A stretch of 64,000 nucleotides of DNA from Galeruca laticollis (Eukaryota > Arthropoda > Insecta > Coleoptera > Chrysomelidae): the NCBI GenBank assembly GCA_963921935.1, contig OY998176.1, forward strand, positions 52,043,813 to 52,107,812, written 5' to 3'. A program made the translations under genes and the position numbers. The notes beneath the pieces were generated by a model. That model was not told where the DNA came from. It worked only from the letters and a program-made list of their open reading frames with translations, and did no database searches. Shown in pieces: positions 11,341 to 23,780 of the stretch. Each line of letters opens with the position of its first letter. Positions within the stretch are counted from its first letter, which is position 1.

Positions 11341-12160
11341 TTTTAAGGCGTGTGTGTCTGTATTTAATTTCGTTTTATAAATTTAATAGATGAGTGAATG
11401 TTATGAAATGGGGAGGTTATTAGTAACGGGAATTTCAGGGTTGATCATTACATTTTTTTTGTTATTGAAAGAATAATTAGTCTATGGAAATATCAGTTTT
11501 AGTTTGAGGTAATAATTATTTTGATACAAATGTAGGTAGGTAGGGTATACAGGGTGGACCGGATTTAATTGACGTATACAGAGATCTCGTAAACCGCAGT
11601 AGATACAATATCGATTAAAAGGAGAATAAGTTTGGTATATTTATGGGGAATTAGATGTTTCAAAAAAATTTTAAATAGGTATCTCGACTAGTTCCGGAGA
11701 TATTCGACAAAATCTGAAAATGGCCCTTTTCGTTTTTTAAATGTGCCGTTGTTATTATAAAAGATATCAAAAAAATTATTCTCTCCTTTTTTTAATAAAC
11801 GAGGTTTCCTATAAATTATCATACCAAAAATATCTATACGACGTTTCGTATTTACAGGATCGCCATCAACTTCATTTTTTTGAATACGGACCTGGATTTT
11901 TTATTGCAATATTTTTTACGTTTTGAATAGATACATACTTGACGATTCTACCACGTTTCGTCTTTTAAAAATACACATCTTTTTTAAGTCCGCTGTTCTT
12001 TACTAAAGTCAAATAATTAATTTTCAAAGAAAATTAGATATTAAATTCAACAATTTATTTTGAAACCTAATGACAATGAATAAATAATGATGTATTTACA
12101 AATGACACTCTAAGGTAATAATAAGTTAAACTTAAATTAAAAATTTCAATCAAAAATCCG

Positions 12161-14173
12161 TTATAAAACTTGTTCAAAATGTTGTCCATTCTGTGCAATA
12201 CATAGTACGGTTCTCCTTGACATATGAGATGTAGCTGCATCAAACATTTCGGGAGTAACTTTTCGAAATGCATCTACTATTCGTTGACGCAGTTCTAGTA
12301 TATTAATTGGCATATTTTTGATGTAAACTTCGTTTTTTATGAATCTATGGGTTTAAGACATGGGGATCGAGGAGGCCATCTTGTTGGCCCGTAGGTACCA
12401 ATCCAATTATCTCCAAAATTTTTATTTAAATACTGTACAACTCTTCTCACATTATGCGCACCACAGCCATACCTGCATAAAGTAGTCAAAATTTCGTCTT
12501 GTTTTTAGGGATATCTCATCGAATACTTCCTCCAGTAGCTCTAAATATCAGAACTGGCTTAAATTGCCGTCCAAAAATAAACGGTTTTAAAGATTAAAAC
12601 TAACTTTTCCGCATCTGTGGCCCTGAACAATATTCTATCATAAAATTGTTACTTGTATACACTTCGGGGGATGTATCGTGCTAACAAACCGAAATTTCTC
12701 CAAAAATAACCAAAAATTTAGTATATCTAGTTTTATAGGACCCGCTGTACTAGCTCTAGTCAACTGAAAATCAGTAGGGTACATCTGTGAGACACCCTGA
12801 ACAATACTTATTCATAAAGTTGATCAATCGTATACTCTCTGGAGGCTGTATCGTGCTAACAAACTGAAAATTCTCCAAAAATGACAAAAATTTGGTACTT
12901 CAAGTACCACAGCACCCGTTGTACTGGCTTTAGTGAGCTCAATATCAATAGGGTTCATCTTTAAGACGCTCTGAATAATATCCAATCATGAAATTCATCA
13001 CTTGTATATACTCCGGAGGCTGTATCGTGCTAACAAACTGAAACTTCTCCAAAAATGACAAAAATATCGTACTTAAAGTACTGTAGCACCGGTTGTATTG
13101 GCTCTGATGAGCTGAAAATCAATAGGGTTTATCAGTGAGATGCCCTGAATAATATTCAATTATAAAATTGGTGACTTGTTGAACTCAGAAGGCTGTATCG
13201 TGCTAACAAACTGAAATTTCTCGAAAAACGACAAAATGTCGTACTTCAAGTACCATAGCACCCGTTGTACTGGCTCTGGTGAGCTGAAAATCAATAGGGT
13301 TCATCTGTGAAATGTCCTTAACAATATTCCATCATAAAATTGGTGACTTATTGCACTGCGGAGGCTGTATCGTACTAACAAGACTTGCAAGGAAAAGTGG
13401 CCGACGTCAACGACGACGACGACGACGACATACACACAGAATTTTTTTTCTAAAAACCGTTTTTTCGTGTTGTTGTTGATGGATAACGTAAAAATAACTC
13501 AAAAAAAAATTTCAAATTTCCAACTTTTTTGTGGGTAAACCAATACTTTTCTCGCATATTAGATAGGTTGGCGGAAAAGTAATATTGGTCCAATTATTTG
13601 CGAAAAACGGACCTGTGGCCTAACTTCCCTTATTAAATGGGGGTTCGTAGTGGCATAGGAATGCTTATTTCTTGGATCAAATATTCCACTGATAGTAAAT
13701 GTACTTTCATCAGTCCAGCGTATCTTTTTGTTAAAATATGGACCACGGAGTAATTTTCGTCTCAACTAACGACAAAACGTCATCCTTCTCTCAAAGTCTC
13801 CAGCGTGTAGTTTCTGCACTTTCTGAAATGTATACTCATGTTATTTTAGTTTCTTCAAGACTCTTTTCACCGTGGAAGTACCGACTGCACATTCTTTACT
13901 TATTCGTCTAGTCGAATTTTCAGGGTTATTGTAAATTTGAGCAAGAACATTAACTTCGTTAACCGTATCTCGTACCAGATATTTGGTTCTCCTTTTTCTA
14001 ACACTGCTACACCCACTCATATTCTTTGATATACGCGAAAATATCCTTGACGATGGCTGCTGTCTTTCTGGATATAATTAGAAATAGGCCTGAGCTGCCT
14101 GTAATTCATTTCGACGACATTTTATGTACACATTGTACATATCTTTCTTTTCTTCGTCAGTGTAACGAGCCAT
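12161..14173 (-). pseudogene. IS630/Tc1-mariner-like transposase, interrupted
   Basis: Starts MARYTDEEKKDMYNVY, the common N-terminus of an insect Tc1/mariner-like family, followed by a helix-turn-helix region, the first catalytic block (RWTDESTFT) and ...FSQIIGP at about 13600. The satellite-bearing element then intervenes. The gene resumes near 12560 with YLELLEEVF, then WIGTYGPTRWPPRSPCLKPID, where the usual catalytic SPDL is SPCL, and ends in NGQHFEQVL plus a stop at 12161. Several in-frame stops (for example after QAYF and after LKKLK) and frameshifts are present. Confidence 0.8.
12578..13582 (-). mobile_element. Satellite-bearing element, copy A
   Basis: One end is AAACGGTTTTAAAGATT then TAACTTTTCCGC; the other ends TTGGCGGAAAAGTAA, so a subterminal inverted repeat (ACTTTTCCGC/GCGGAAAAGT) frames the unit. 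Inside are about five head-to-tail monomers; the TGTATCGTG landmark recurs at 12672, 12847, 13021 and 13194 (period 173-175 bp), with a variant at 13366. A GAC microsatellite and a 150-bp unique tail follow. It interrupts the transposase above. No coding potential; superfamily unknown. Confidence 0.75.
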
Positions 14174-14461
14174 AATATTTATTTACTTTTTAAATCATTC
14201 GAAACTTAAAAATCAAAGGAAATACCTAGTAACACCTATTTCAATTGACAGATAAATAAGCAGTTTGACAAAAGTTTTGGTTGTGACTTCCACGGCTAAC
14301 ATTATTTTTAAAGAAAATCGTCAATGTAAATCTAGAAATTTTAAAGATAGAAACAAACGTGTAAGAAATAGTAATTTATGCAACAAGTGCATAAAGTGGT
14401 ACTTTTTTTCACGAATGGAAATTGGCAATTCCATGAATGAAAAAAAGCTCCTTCGGTAAAT

Positions 14462-14600
14462 TACAATTATACGTATTCCAAGTTTCATGAAAGTTCATCC
14501 TCGATGCCCAGCCAAAATTCATTGTGTTAGTTATACGTATTCCAAGTTTCATGAAAGTCCATCCTCGATGCCCAGCCAAGATTCATTGTGTTAGCTTATG
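14462..14600. repeat. Tandem duplication of about 65 bp
   Basis: The segment beginning TTATACGTATTCCAAGTTTC occurs twice back to back with only two or three differences, ending each time in ATTCATTGTGTTAG. Confidence 0.8.
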
Positions 14601-14654
14601 GGAAGCGTGAAATAAAGTTTTCCGATGACCTGCATGAAAAAGGTATCATTTCGC

Positions 14655-14792
14655 ACTCTAAACTAACGCACAAAGTTATCTATTTCGCACTAGAGCGAAA
14701 TTTTCATTTCGTACTAGTGCGAAATATTCCGCAGTCACCTGTTCTGGTGAATTGATGTGCTTATTCACCTAATAGGTACCTATACTCTGATG
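14655..14792. repeat. Cluster of palindromes
   Basis: ATTTCGCACTAGAGCGAAAT is followed after four bases by ATTTCGTACTAGTGCGAAAT; each is self-complementary, and the two are also inverted copies of one another. Just downstream, GGTGAATTGATG and CTTATTCACC form another hairpin. No gene is adjacent. The style resembles the palindromes next to the Crypton-like recombinases elsewhere in this window. Confidence 0.65.
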
Positions 14793-15065
14793 TTCGCACA
14801 ATTGTAGGCAGTTGTGACAATGACATCTATTTAAATAAATTCATAACATATTAAAACCTACTGTCAATGCGTTGATTTGATTTATTTAGTAATCAAACTA
14901 GTTGACCCGGCAGACTTCGTACTGCCTCAATCGATAAATAAAAGACCTAAACTTTTGTATAAATTAATTTCAAAACAAACAAAACGTATTGAATAAAAAA
15001 GCATTTTTTTAATGAAGCATGAAGTTTTATTATTATTTTCGACACATCATGTTGCTTACTTACCT

Positions 15066-15284
15066 AACCTAACCCTGAAGGAGGTGAATGTGCTCATGAA
15101 ACTCAACAACTTTCCCCAAAGAACATAGGTCGAAATATGAAAAAAAAATTTGGCCCTCCCTTACAAAACTGACTACCAGATGGTTGATTTACTATGGAAG
15201 AGCCAAATTTTTTTTCATATTTCGACCTATGTTCTTTGGGGAAAGTTGTTGAGTTTCATGAGCACATTCACCTCCTTCAGGGTT
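15066..15284. repeat. Hairpin repeat within the Helitron
   Basis: Two arms of about 80 bp (15068-15153 and 15202-15282) are near-perfect inverted copies, centred on a spacer of about 48 bp. Probably a small foldback MITE. It truncates the Helitron protein fragment just downstream of its last recognisable residues. Confidence 0.75.
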
Positions 15285-15369
15285 GATACCCCCTTCCGTT
15301 ACACGCTGTATATATATTTCAGTACAAACTTGAATATTATAAAAAAAATTTCTGGTATAACACCTTGAA

Positions 15370-15943
15370 AGTGGGCATGAAATTGTCCTGTATAATATGT
15401 GTAGCGCCAAATGATGTCATCTGGAAACAGTTGTTATATTTCTGAATGTTGGTCAAGAAGTGCTTAGAATCATTTCCAATCCCAGAAACTAAAGAGCGTA
15501 AAGGATCTGGTGGTGGGACCAATTGTGGTAATTTTACTTTGCCTCCAGCACAACATAATCCAGTAGATTCACCAGTGTATTTTAACCCCTTACAATATTT
15601 ACAAATTATTTTCATTTCCACAATTGTTACCGATATGTCGACACAATCAATTGCCGGATCATAGTGGAATGCAGCTCGTTCAAGAATCACAGGAGCACTG
15701 CGTCTACGGATTCGGTCAATTTCATTATGTCGTGCTCGATGTTGTTGTGTTTGATGTGCACGAACTCGTTGCATTCTAAGCCTATCCACTTCATTGTCAC
15801 TCACTAAATAACGCAATTCTGACATAGCAATACGACTATTTTCTTGATCTGTCTCTCTCTCTGGACATCAGTGAGGTAGCTCTTCGCACATTTGATTGAC
15901 TGCGACGACTTAAGTCAGGTCGTCTTCTCCTCGGCATCGTAAC
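15370..15943 (-). pseudogene. Helitron Rep/helicase protein, N-terminal fragment
   Basis: Begins MPRRRRPDLSRRSQ at 15943, the usual start of insect Helitron proteins, with an in-frame stop soon after (about 15845). The continuing frame has the Helitron-like N-terminal domain: CKYCKGLKYTGES, GLCCAGGKVKLP, PPPDPLRSL, and NNCFQMTSFGA. The frame breaks off near 15370. The Rep catalytic and helicase parts are missing. Confidence 0.85.
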
Positions 15944-16689
15944 GTAATTAATCAAAGTGAGAAAATTTCTCGCTCACTTAACAGTAACTTAACAGTAAAG
16001 TGTCACTATCACAAAATATCAACAAAAAAAGAGCACACTAATTGAAATGTCACTATCACAAAGGATCACAAAAGTAAATAAAGTTCTCGCGCACGTAGCG
16101 GTAATCGTCACTCACAAAGATAGAAGGATGCACTCATAGAATATCGTAACCATGATCGTAACACAATATCGTCAATCGTAATACTTTTTTCCTTGTTCTG
16201 ATTTTTTTATTTATTTTTTTGGATTTCACCTTTAAGCCATAAATCTCCGTGTTCTGAAGTGCGACAGAATGATTGACATATTAGTTAGTTGTCAAATCTA
16301 ATGTCAAATATTATGGTTATGTTCAGAAACTTAATTTGTGACAAAACTTCATCAAACTTAAAAAAATAATCTGATACAGTTACAACTGAAGTTAGCTAAA
16401 ATTAAGTTTCGCGAAGCCGACCAAATTAATAGTACTACTAATAGTTTATTACATTTTTTGTCGCGTTCGCGATTCACTTTTGTTTATTTTCGGAACGCGA
16501 CATTAGATCCTCCAAAGCGCACGCGAAGACTATTTTCAGAGATATGATTGAATTTGAACTTTATGCAACGGTAATAAATTGCAAATTGACTCTTTGACGT
16601 TAGGAACACACCTAAATTGCTTAAACAACAGTGAGTGATTATAATTTAATATGAACTTTATTGAATAGCAATAAAGTTCAAATTTACTC

Positions 16690-17187
16690 TAGTCTATTGT
16701 ATGGGAAATAGAAAAGGGCTGTTTTTAGGGTTTTCCCGGAAATTATTCGATTTTTTCTCGCCTTTTAAACCTTCCCTAGACCTCCACGAACATTTCAAGA
16801 CTAAGATAAGATAGTTTTAGTGAGACTAACGAACAGCAATTCATTTTTATATATATGTTTCTATGGGAAATATAAAAGGGCTGTTTTTAGGGTTTTCCCG
16901 GAAATTATTCGATTTTTTCTCGCCTTTTAAACCTTCCCTAGACCTCCACGATCATTTCAAGACTAAGATAAGATAGTTTTAGTGAGACTAACGAACAGCA
17001 ATTCATTTTTATATACATGTTTGTATGGTAAATAGAGAAGGGCTGTTTTTAGGGTTTTCCCGGAAATTATTCGATTTTTTCTCGCCTTTTAAACTTTCCC
17101 TAGACCTCCACGAACATTTCAAGACCAAGATAAGATAAATCCGTTCAGCTGTTCTCGAGTTTTAGTGAGACTAACGAACAGCAATTC

Positions 17188-17205
<18 letters not shown>
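16690..17205 (-). repeat. Triplicated Helitron 5' end
   Basis: Three tandem units of about 162 bp (GGGCTGTTTTTAGGG at 16716, 16878 and 17040) that each end in the GACTAACGAACAGCAATTCAT word of the Helitron start. The third unit has an extra CCGTTCAGCTGTTCTCGAG that matches the fuller family end. Confidence 0.8.
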
Positions 17206-17227
<22 letters not shown>

Positions 17228-17231
<4 letters not shown>

Positions 17232-19254
17232 GGATTGTTATAGTTGTATACTTTGCCGACAATACCACTATAATTGTTATATTATCAATTTAATATATTC
17301 AACTCTAGTATAGCTAGCTCAGTAATGAAGTAAAGAAAATTTTTTATGTATTCATATATTTATGTGGAGAGCATGAGAAACTCTTACTACTCTTTGGGAT
17401 CTGGAAGTGATTTTAACTCTATATCTACAATATTTTACATATATATGAATCATTCAAATAACTGATATTATATTTTTTTTTTCTATTGGTGCGCCTATGT
17501 ATAGAAACTTTCAATATAGCAATCGATTTTGTCTCACAATTAAAATAGATGGAAATTATCAGTAGAATAATCGATTCCAACTGTCACTCATATCAGCAGT
17601 TGAAGTAATATTTATCTGAACATAAACAATAGTTTCAAGAATACCTTTAATACAACAACTATATTATATTGATCAAGAATTATGTATTATAAATTTAAAG
17701 TAAGTGATGAACTATCTTAAATACTATATAATATTGAAATGTCAAACAATAAAATATTTGTTAAATATAAATGGTAAGTACTCAAGTCTATGTTATTACC
17801 TTTCTTTTTAATGCTTTTAATATGTTTAATAGTTTCAGATACTAATTCTTATTACTTTTATTATAAATGTACATCTCTAACCCGAATGTTGGTACCAACA
17901 AAGATAAAAAGAAACACTAACCTCTCAACCACTAATATTCCTTTCTTGAAATTCTGTCTGTTAAAAAACCATGTCATGCATACATATGTCGTCCAGATGG
18001 AGATGTTTTTTTTCTAGATTTCTTGTTCAGGTAACACGTGTTTGTAATTTCTATTATTCTCCAGCTTCGAATTCCCAATCAATGCTTAATATCCTATTCA
18101 GGAACTTTACATTACGATTCCGTACCACATCAACTGATTATTCAATTTGAAATGACTCTTTCATTTGTACCATAGCCTCCAATAACATGTAATTTTTTAT
18201 ATATTGTATATATCTTCGTAGAAATTATTATTTTAATAGCCTTATACTAGCTATTTCGAATTAATATATGGAATAACTCACTTCTTTGTGCAATAACTTA
18301 ATTCTCTCTTTTTAAATTCTTCAACCATTTTTAGTTTTCTAATCTCCGACTTCCATCATTATTCAAAAATCAACAACCAACCCGCCTTTTTTTATTTTTC
18401 GTTGCTATCCGAAATCATAAATATCTTGATTTCAGATTCATTTTATAATTCCTAATATATAATTACAAACCATAAAATTCACATCTTTCTTGACTCAATA
18501 AATATAGATTTCTATGGTTCTGCTTCTTTTTCAATTTATAACCTTATTCCAGTCAATTTATAAAATGATTTTTTTTGACATTTCTGACATTATTTGATAT
18601 ATCTAACCAAAACTCTCTAAATGTTAAATAATTAAATTATTACATGTTTATTTACTATAACTATTATTAATGTTCAATGAATATTTTTAGAATATGGATT
18701 ACATGTTTCTTTTAATTAAGGAATTTTGATTTATTACTTACAATGGATTTTCGATATGCTTCTTAAATGAACTACTGTATTTAAAGGTAAATCTTATCTT
18801 TTTTATTCAAATTTCTTATTACTATTGCTCATATATTGTATTCCATTATGAATAGCTAATTTCATCAATAAATGCTTTTGGTATCATATTAAAGATATTC
18901 AATCAAATGTTCCAAACTTAAATATATTTGTGAGAGTGAGAATTTCAATTATACTTCCATCTAAGTAGTGAAGAACTATCTCTTCTATATATATTTTTTT
19001 ACTTTTATAAGGTAATAGATATTATGTATCCTGATCAAAATAGGTGCTAATAATTCTCTAACACTTAACAGATGATGTATATATGCTCCAGAATATTTTG
19101 TACATGTAAGACATATACAGTTTTTTTTTAAATACTGCATTAAATCTTCTGTATATTGGAAATATTTTCATTAACCGATACTGGTTTATATAATTCTGTG
19201 TAGTATGCTGATTTGAGTTATATTATTTTAGTTTCTGTGTTCTTGAATTATGTT

Positions 19255-19255
<1 letters not shown>
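17228..19255. other. Gene-free AT-rich DNA
   Basis: Very AT-rich, with no reading frame that resembles a protein, no clear inverted ends and no strong tandem repeat. The short open frames are what chance gives at this composition. It may be upstream intergenic DNA of vestigial. Confidence 0.5.

Positions 19256-19349
<94 letters not shown>
19256..19349. repeat. TA microsatellite
   Basis: Over 90 bp of uninterrupted TA dinucleotides apart from a single GTA break at about 19318. Confidence 0.97.
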
Positions 19350-19350
<1 letters not shown>

Positions 19351-19498
19351 GCTCGTGGTTCATCATCTTGTCACACTCGTACGAAATATCCTATTTTCCG
19401 CACTAGTTGCACAATATACTATTATTTACAACCATATATGTAATGCTGTCATTACTAACGTCCTTGAAGGTTGGGAAGTGTCACATTACACATCTCTA

Positions 19499-19568
19499 CT
19501 TCCCGCCCTCCCTTCCCGCCCTCACTTCCCGCCCTCATTTCCCGCCCTCATTTCCCACCCTCATTTCA
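19499..19568. repeat. GC-rich minisatellite
   Basis: Five to six units of CTTCCCGCCCTCA (12-13 bp) with small changes; strikingly GC-rich for this region. It lies between the TA run and the Crypton-like fragment. Confidence 0.9.
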
Positions 19569-19716
19569 TCTATTCTAGATAAATATTTTTTATGTCTATA
19601 AAAATTACATATTATTTTTACAAATTTTATAATACCTACTTAATGACAAAAAATAAAAAACAACAATGAACTAAAATACAACAAACTACTTATTGATATT
19701 AATCGTTAAATTTGAA

Positions 19717-19866
19717 TTATTGTAAGCGTTTATTGAAATACTTAGGTCTGTACCAGCGCTGGACCCGATGCTTACTTTTCTCTGGCACCAAGCCCTGGGC
19801 TGTTGCGTGAGCAGCCTGTCGTACTTCTGGTGGCGTACAATCCATGAATTCTTCGTCGGAAGACAT
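19717..19866 (-). pseudogene. Crypton-like tyrosine recombinase, N-terminal fragment
   Basis: Starts MSSDEEFMDCTPPEV and continues to GLVPEKSKHR, the same layout as the recombinase at 57132 (acidic start, TPP, then LPTKSRGKYE). After KSKHR it loses similarity and stops. Only the pre-core N-terminus remains. The other recombinase and this fragment both have a large palindrome close by. Confidence 0.6.
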
Positions 19867-20098
19867 GGTTTTCAATTTATAATTCGCGAATTTAATATCC
19901 AACTTTATTGACTTTATCTGACATTAACTCATATTGGTGATAATTGTATACCCGGTAGTCACGGTAACAATATATCTACTTGATTATTCTGAGAAACCGC
20001 GTTCTTGGTAATTTGTCGTTAAATGTAATATTTTAGGAATGTTCAGAACGAAACAGAGATTTATTAATTTTGATCGAAGTATGATGGTTGTAAATAAA

Positions 20099-20233
20099 AT
20101 AGTATACAAACCTCGGTAGGAAGTTTCATTCCTGTCTCGAGATCATAGCTAACCTCGACGCTTTGCGTCTCGGTTAACTAACTGATCTCACGACAGGAAT
20201 GAATCACTTCCCACCTCGGTGTGTAATATACTA
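20099..20233. repeat. Large imperfect palindrome next to the Crypton-like fragment
   Basis: About 135 bp folding on the centre GACGC-TTT-GCGTC (20157-20169). Both arms carry TCATTCCTGTC/GACAGGAATGA, GAGATCA/TGATCTC and TAGTATA/TATACTA. The CCTCGGT word sits in both arms in the same orientation, so it breaks the symmetry. It lies about 230 bp upstream of the fragment start. Confidence 0.85.
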
Positions 20234-20526
20234 TAACGTTATGGCACTTTTTTTAACGCTTTTTTACTTTTTTTCACTCTAACCATAAACAACCATTTTA
20301 AGCGCTGCAAACCGATGAAATACAAGGTACTTTAAAGATAGGGCGTAGAAAAATAGAGTGTATTCAACTTTACCTTAGGAAATATTTTATCCAAATTTCG
20401 ATTACGTAAATCATTTACATACTGTTTGATTTGATAAAAAACAAACGGTGCTATTTTCAAATTTTCAAAAATTAGATACTACTACGAAGTTTTAAAACTA
20501 TTTTATTTAGTTTGTCACGTAACACC

Positions 20527-23500
20527 CCCACTATGCTAATAAAATTACAGTTATGTTAATTCAACATCACATTGTGATAATGTTCTTCCTTATTTACCTC
20601 TTGTTTTCATCACATGCACATCTATACAACCGCTTATGCCCAGCTTGTGGCTGTTAACTTTTTTGATGTTTCAACTTAACTTCTCAGCGATGTTAAAGCG
20701 CTGCCTTTTTACATTACCGAGATGTTACTAGAACCTCATCAAAAGGAAGTCTTTATAACGAACTAAAAACAACATTTCTGTTACATTCTGAAATGCCTTT
20801 TAACATCTTGTCGCTGTTAATGCAATGTCTAAAAAATAACATCTTATCAATGATCTAAATGCGACATTTCAAAAACAATACAGTGTATTCTCTTAGATGT
20901 TGCATGGACATTACTTAAACCTCTAAATAATATTCCTCAAACATTCTAGATGACATCATATAGATATTTCTGTGCCTAATCAGCAAATACAGGGTTAACA
21001 ACTATGAACGCCGGCTGTCGGACATATTTCAAAAAATAGTCATGGTACAACTTTAAAAAAATACCTTCAGGAAAATGACCCTGAAAAATCGTTCCTAAAA
21101 TATCTGCATTGGGGTGGAATGAACACTTAAAAACATAATTCTGAGATTATCTCCAAAAAAGACATACTAAAGGTATCCTAGAAATACAATTTTTGATATA
21201 TTGATGAGATTATGAAAAAATGTAGTTAGGGACTTTTTGTCCTTATTCTTCAAGTAAAGGGTGGGGGAAAATTCAACCTAAAAAACATGATTCTCTTCTG
21301 AGATGTGGCCTACAGTAGTTCTTAGTTGTTCACCTTGTACATTTAAAATAAAATAGCAAAAAAAGCAATAAAGGATTTAAAACGTTTATTCCCTATTAAT
21401 AAACAGTACAGTGAATTTGATAAAAACAGGTACAAAATTGGAAAAAAAAATATCTTGTCCAGGAATCCAACCTAAAAAAAATAAAATTGTGGAAGCATAT
21501 TATATAACAAGTGTGGAAAGTGGAAACTATTAAACGCATTCAGTGAAAGCAAGAAATAAAAAAGGGTATATTAATCTATAGTTGCCATAACGTAACATAC
21601 TTTGAAACTGAATTAATAAAGTTTAACGGATACACATATATTACAGCTAGTCTACAGAAAATTTATTAGAATAGTTTTTTAATAATATTAGAACTGATAA
21701 AAATCTTACACCATAAAGATTTTATGAAACATTACGTTAAATCAACAGAAATCCAATCTGATTAAAGAAAACTCTATCGTTAACTTACGGTTACTTTTTC
21801 TCACGCAAGAGTCGCTGTTTCGAGTGCCTCAACCATTCCATAACGTACACTTCAAAATCCTTATATGTGAAACATTTAAAGGTGTTCTGAACAGCAGCTG
21901 ATAAAACAATTACTTTAGATCAAATTGTGGCTCATGGAGACCTTTGATCGATCATCATAAACTACACCAAACTTGATTTTCAGCCAATTTACTGGGACCC
22001 ATTTTCCACCAGATACATGCAGGGTTCTTCAAAGGAATAATATATTTTATTCCGAGAAGTGACTTTTCATGATTTACCGTCTATTACATGTCTCACTCCG
22101 TTTGGCATGTAAATTCAGGTGTGCCATGAAAATTCATACTTCTTTTCTGTTTAAAATAATATGCTATTCTCATCTTGTTATTTCCATTCTGGAACATATT
22201 GTATATTAACATCGTGGAATTGTGACTTAATGAAAACTAAGCATTATTAATACACTGTATACGAAAAAAACTACTTATGAAGAAGAGATATGAACACATT
22301 ATCAAGTTGAATGAGTTTATAATTAATTGTATCCAATTGAGTATCCAATAGCTGTGTTCCTACAATAGTAAATAATTGAATTATGTTTGTTGACTGGAGC
22401 ATTCAGTGTCATAACTTACATATTATTCAAGTAGATTAATATAGGTACCATTGTAAGGGACAGCTACAGCTTATGTATTGTATTCAGTGTATTTTCAAAT
22501 GGAAATGACCTTTTTAACAGAAATTTCTGTTTTCAAAGTCTTAAACAGTCTCTAATTGTTCACAAGAATTGTTAGTATTATTGTTAAAATTTTCTATACC
22601 TGCAAAACAATATTGATGGCTATGACTACTACTATAAAAACTAGAACTAGAGATACTTGACTCAATATTTTTGGTACTGTTTAATACAATGTCTGTATCA
22701 GACTATCTGAAATAGTTACTCCCCTTTCTTTACATAATTACCAACTATTTGTAAGTAGCTTTTGAAACATCTTGAACATTGAAAATATTTTCTTCTAGAC
22801 TCAAATCTCTGCCAACATATGAGCATGTTTTATTATTAATAATAATATCTACCCTATTGCAATATTAAGTTTTTTGTAGAGTGTAAAGCATATCTAGGAT
22901 TTGAAATATTGTGAATCGTTTTTAAAATATACTTACTAACTCAAATATTTTAAAAGTTGATAAAACCCTTATTTTGTAAACTCTATTATATAATGTTAGT
23001 GTACAATTTCGCTACCTGGAATTTCAATGTACAATAGCCGATTAACGTCTTGAATGAGTATTAAGTTCTAGTAATTATGATTTTGGAATAGGTACTTACC
23101 GATAACAACTGTTGATCGTCCATTAAAACAAGAATTATAACTAGGTATAGAAACTTAAGCTAAGTAGGAACTAACGAAAATGAAGATCACTTTATTCAAG
23201 TACTACTTGCGAAATATGTGCTTCCTGCAAATAAAATATTACACAAAACTGAAAACCATCCGCCATTTCATGCTTGCCATTTGTTTCCACATATAACTAC
23301 TGTTTGTTTCGTTCGTCTGTTTTCTTCTATTTTTGTATGTTACTGTGATGTTTAATATGAGATTATACTGAGAGTTTTATGAACTGACATCGTACATACG
23401 TAATCGCAGGAAGTTACTAAAAATTATTTCGAAAGATGTAAAAGTAACTGCAATATGTGATCATCTTAGAAACATGTTAATTTGTAATATTTGTAACGTT

Positions 23501-23780
23501 CTGTATGTGACATTAGTGAGAAGTATACAAATTAACATCGTATGAATGTTTCCTATAGGAAGTTGCTAAAAAGAAGTTCATAGGATGTGTATGTAACTGC
23601 GAATTCAAGTTATTGTGTACATCAAAAATATGTTTTATTTACATGACAAGGATGTTAATAGAGTTGGTAATAAAATTAAGACATCTAGGAGATATCTTAT
23701 TATAGTTTTAAATAAACATCACGAAAAGTCTCTAAAAAGAACATCACAAAACAGACTTGTTATGTTTCTTGTTTAGTGGG
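20527..23780 (-). mobile_element. Repeat family X, inverted full copy (X2)
   Basis: Begins CCCACTATGC and ends CTTGTTTAGTGGG, i.e. X1 in reverse. Similarity to X1 runs end to end (for example 8830-8930 against 21290-21345 reversed). The nested MITE is much shorter here (20990-21337). There is no obvious target duplication and no coding region. Confidence 0.75.
20990..21337. mobile_element. Deleted foldback MITE nested in X2
   Basis: Flanked by TA; ends CAGGGTTAACAAC and GTTGTTCACCTTG. It lacks much of the interior of the 1023-bp copy in X1. It sits at the same site of X as in X1, so it was inherited with X rather than inserted twice. Confidence 0.75.

Larger units (their letters stand above)
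11550..14173 (-). mobile_element. IS630/Tc1-mariner-like transposon, one end missing
   Basis: One terminus is visible at 11550 (CAGGGTGGACCGG after TA). A decayed transposase runs on the minus strand from 14173 to 12161. No matching inverted end was seen beyond 14173. The element is split by satellite-bearing element A (12578-13582). Confidence 0.6.
14898..17225 (-). mobile_element. Helitron, internally deleted
   Basis: On the minus strand the 3' end is a hairpin (GGCAG ... CTGCC) followed by GGGTCAACTAG and a T, the CTAG-T terminus of Helitrons. The 5' end is the familiar insect Helitron start, TATATATAAATGAATTGCTG then GTTCGTTAGTCTC; the exact TC is lost in an expanded TA run near 17190-17227. 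The 5' terminal region is present three times (period 162 bp). A fragment of the Rep/helicase protein lies inside. Helitrons leave no target duplication, and none is seen. Confidence 0.75.

Noticed and set aside
19213..19601. Open frames through the TA run and the CCCGCCCTCA repeat
   Set aside because: Low-complexity Tyr-Ile and Pro-rich products of a microsatellite and minisatellite, not genes.
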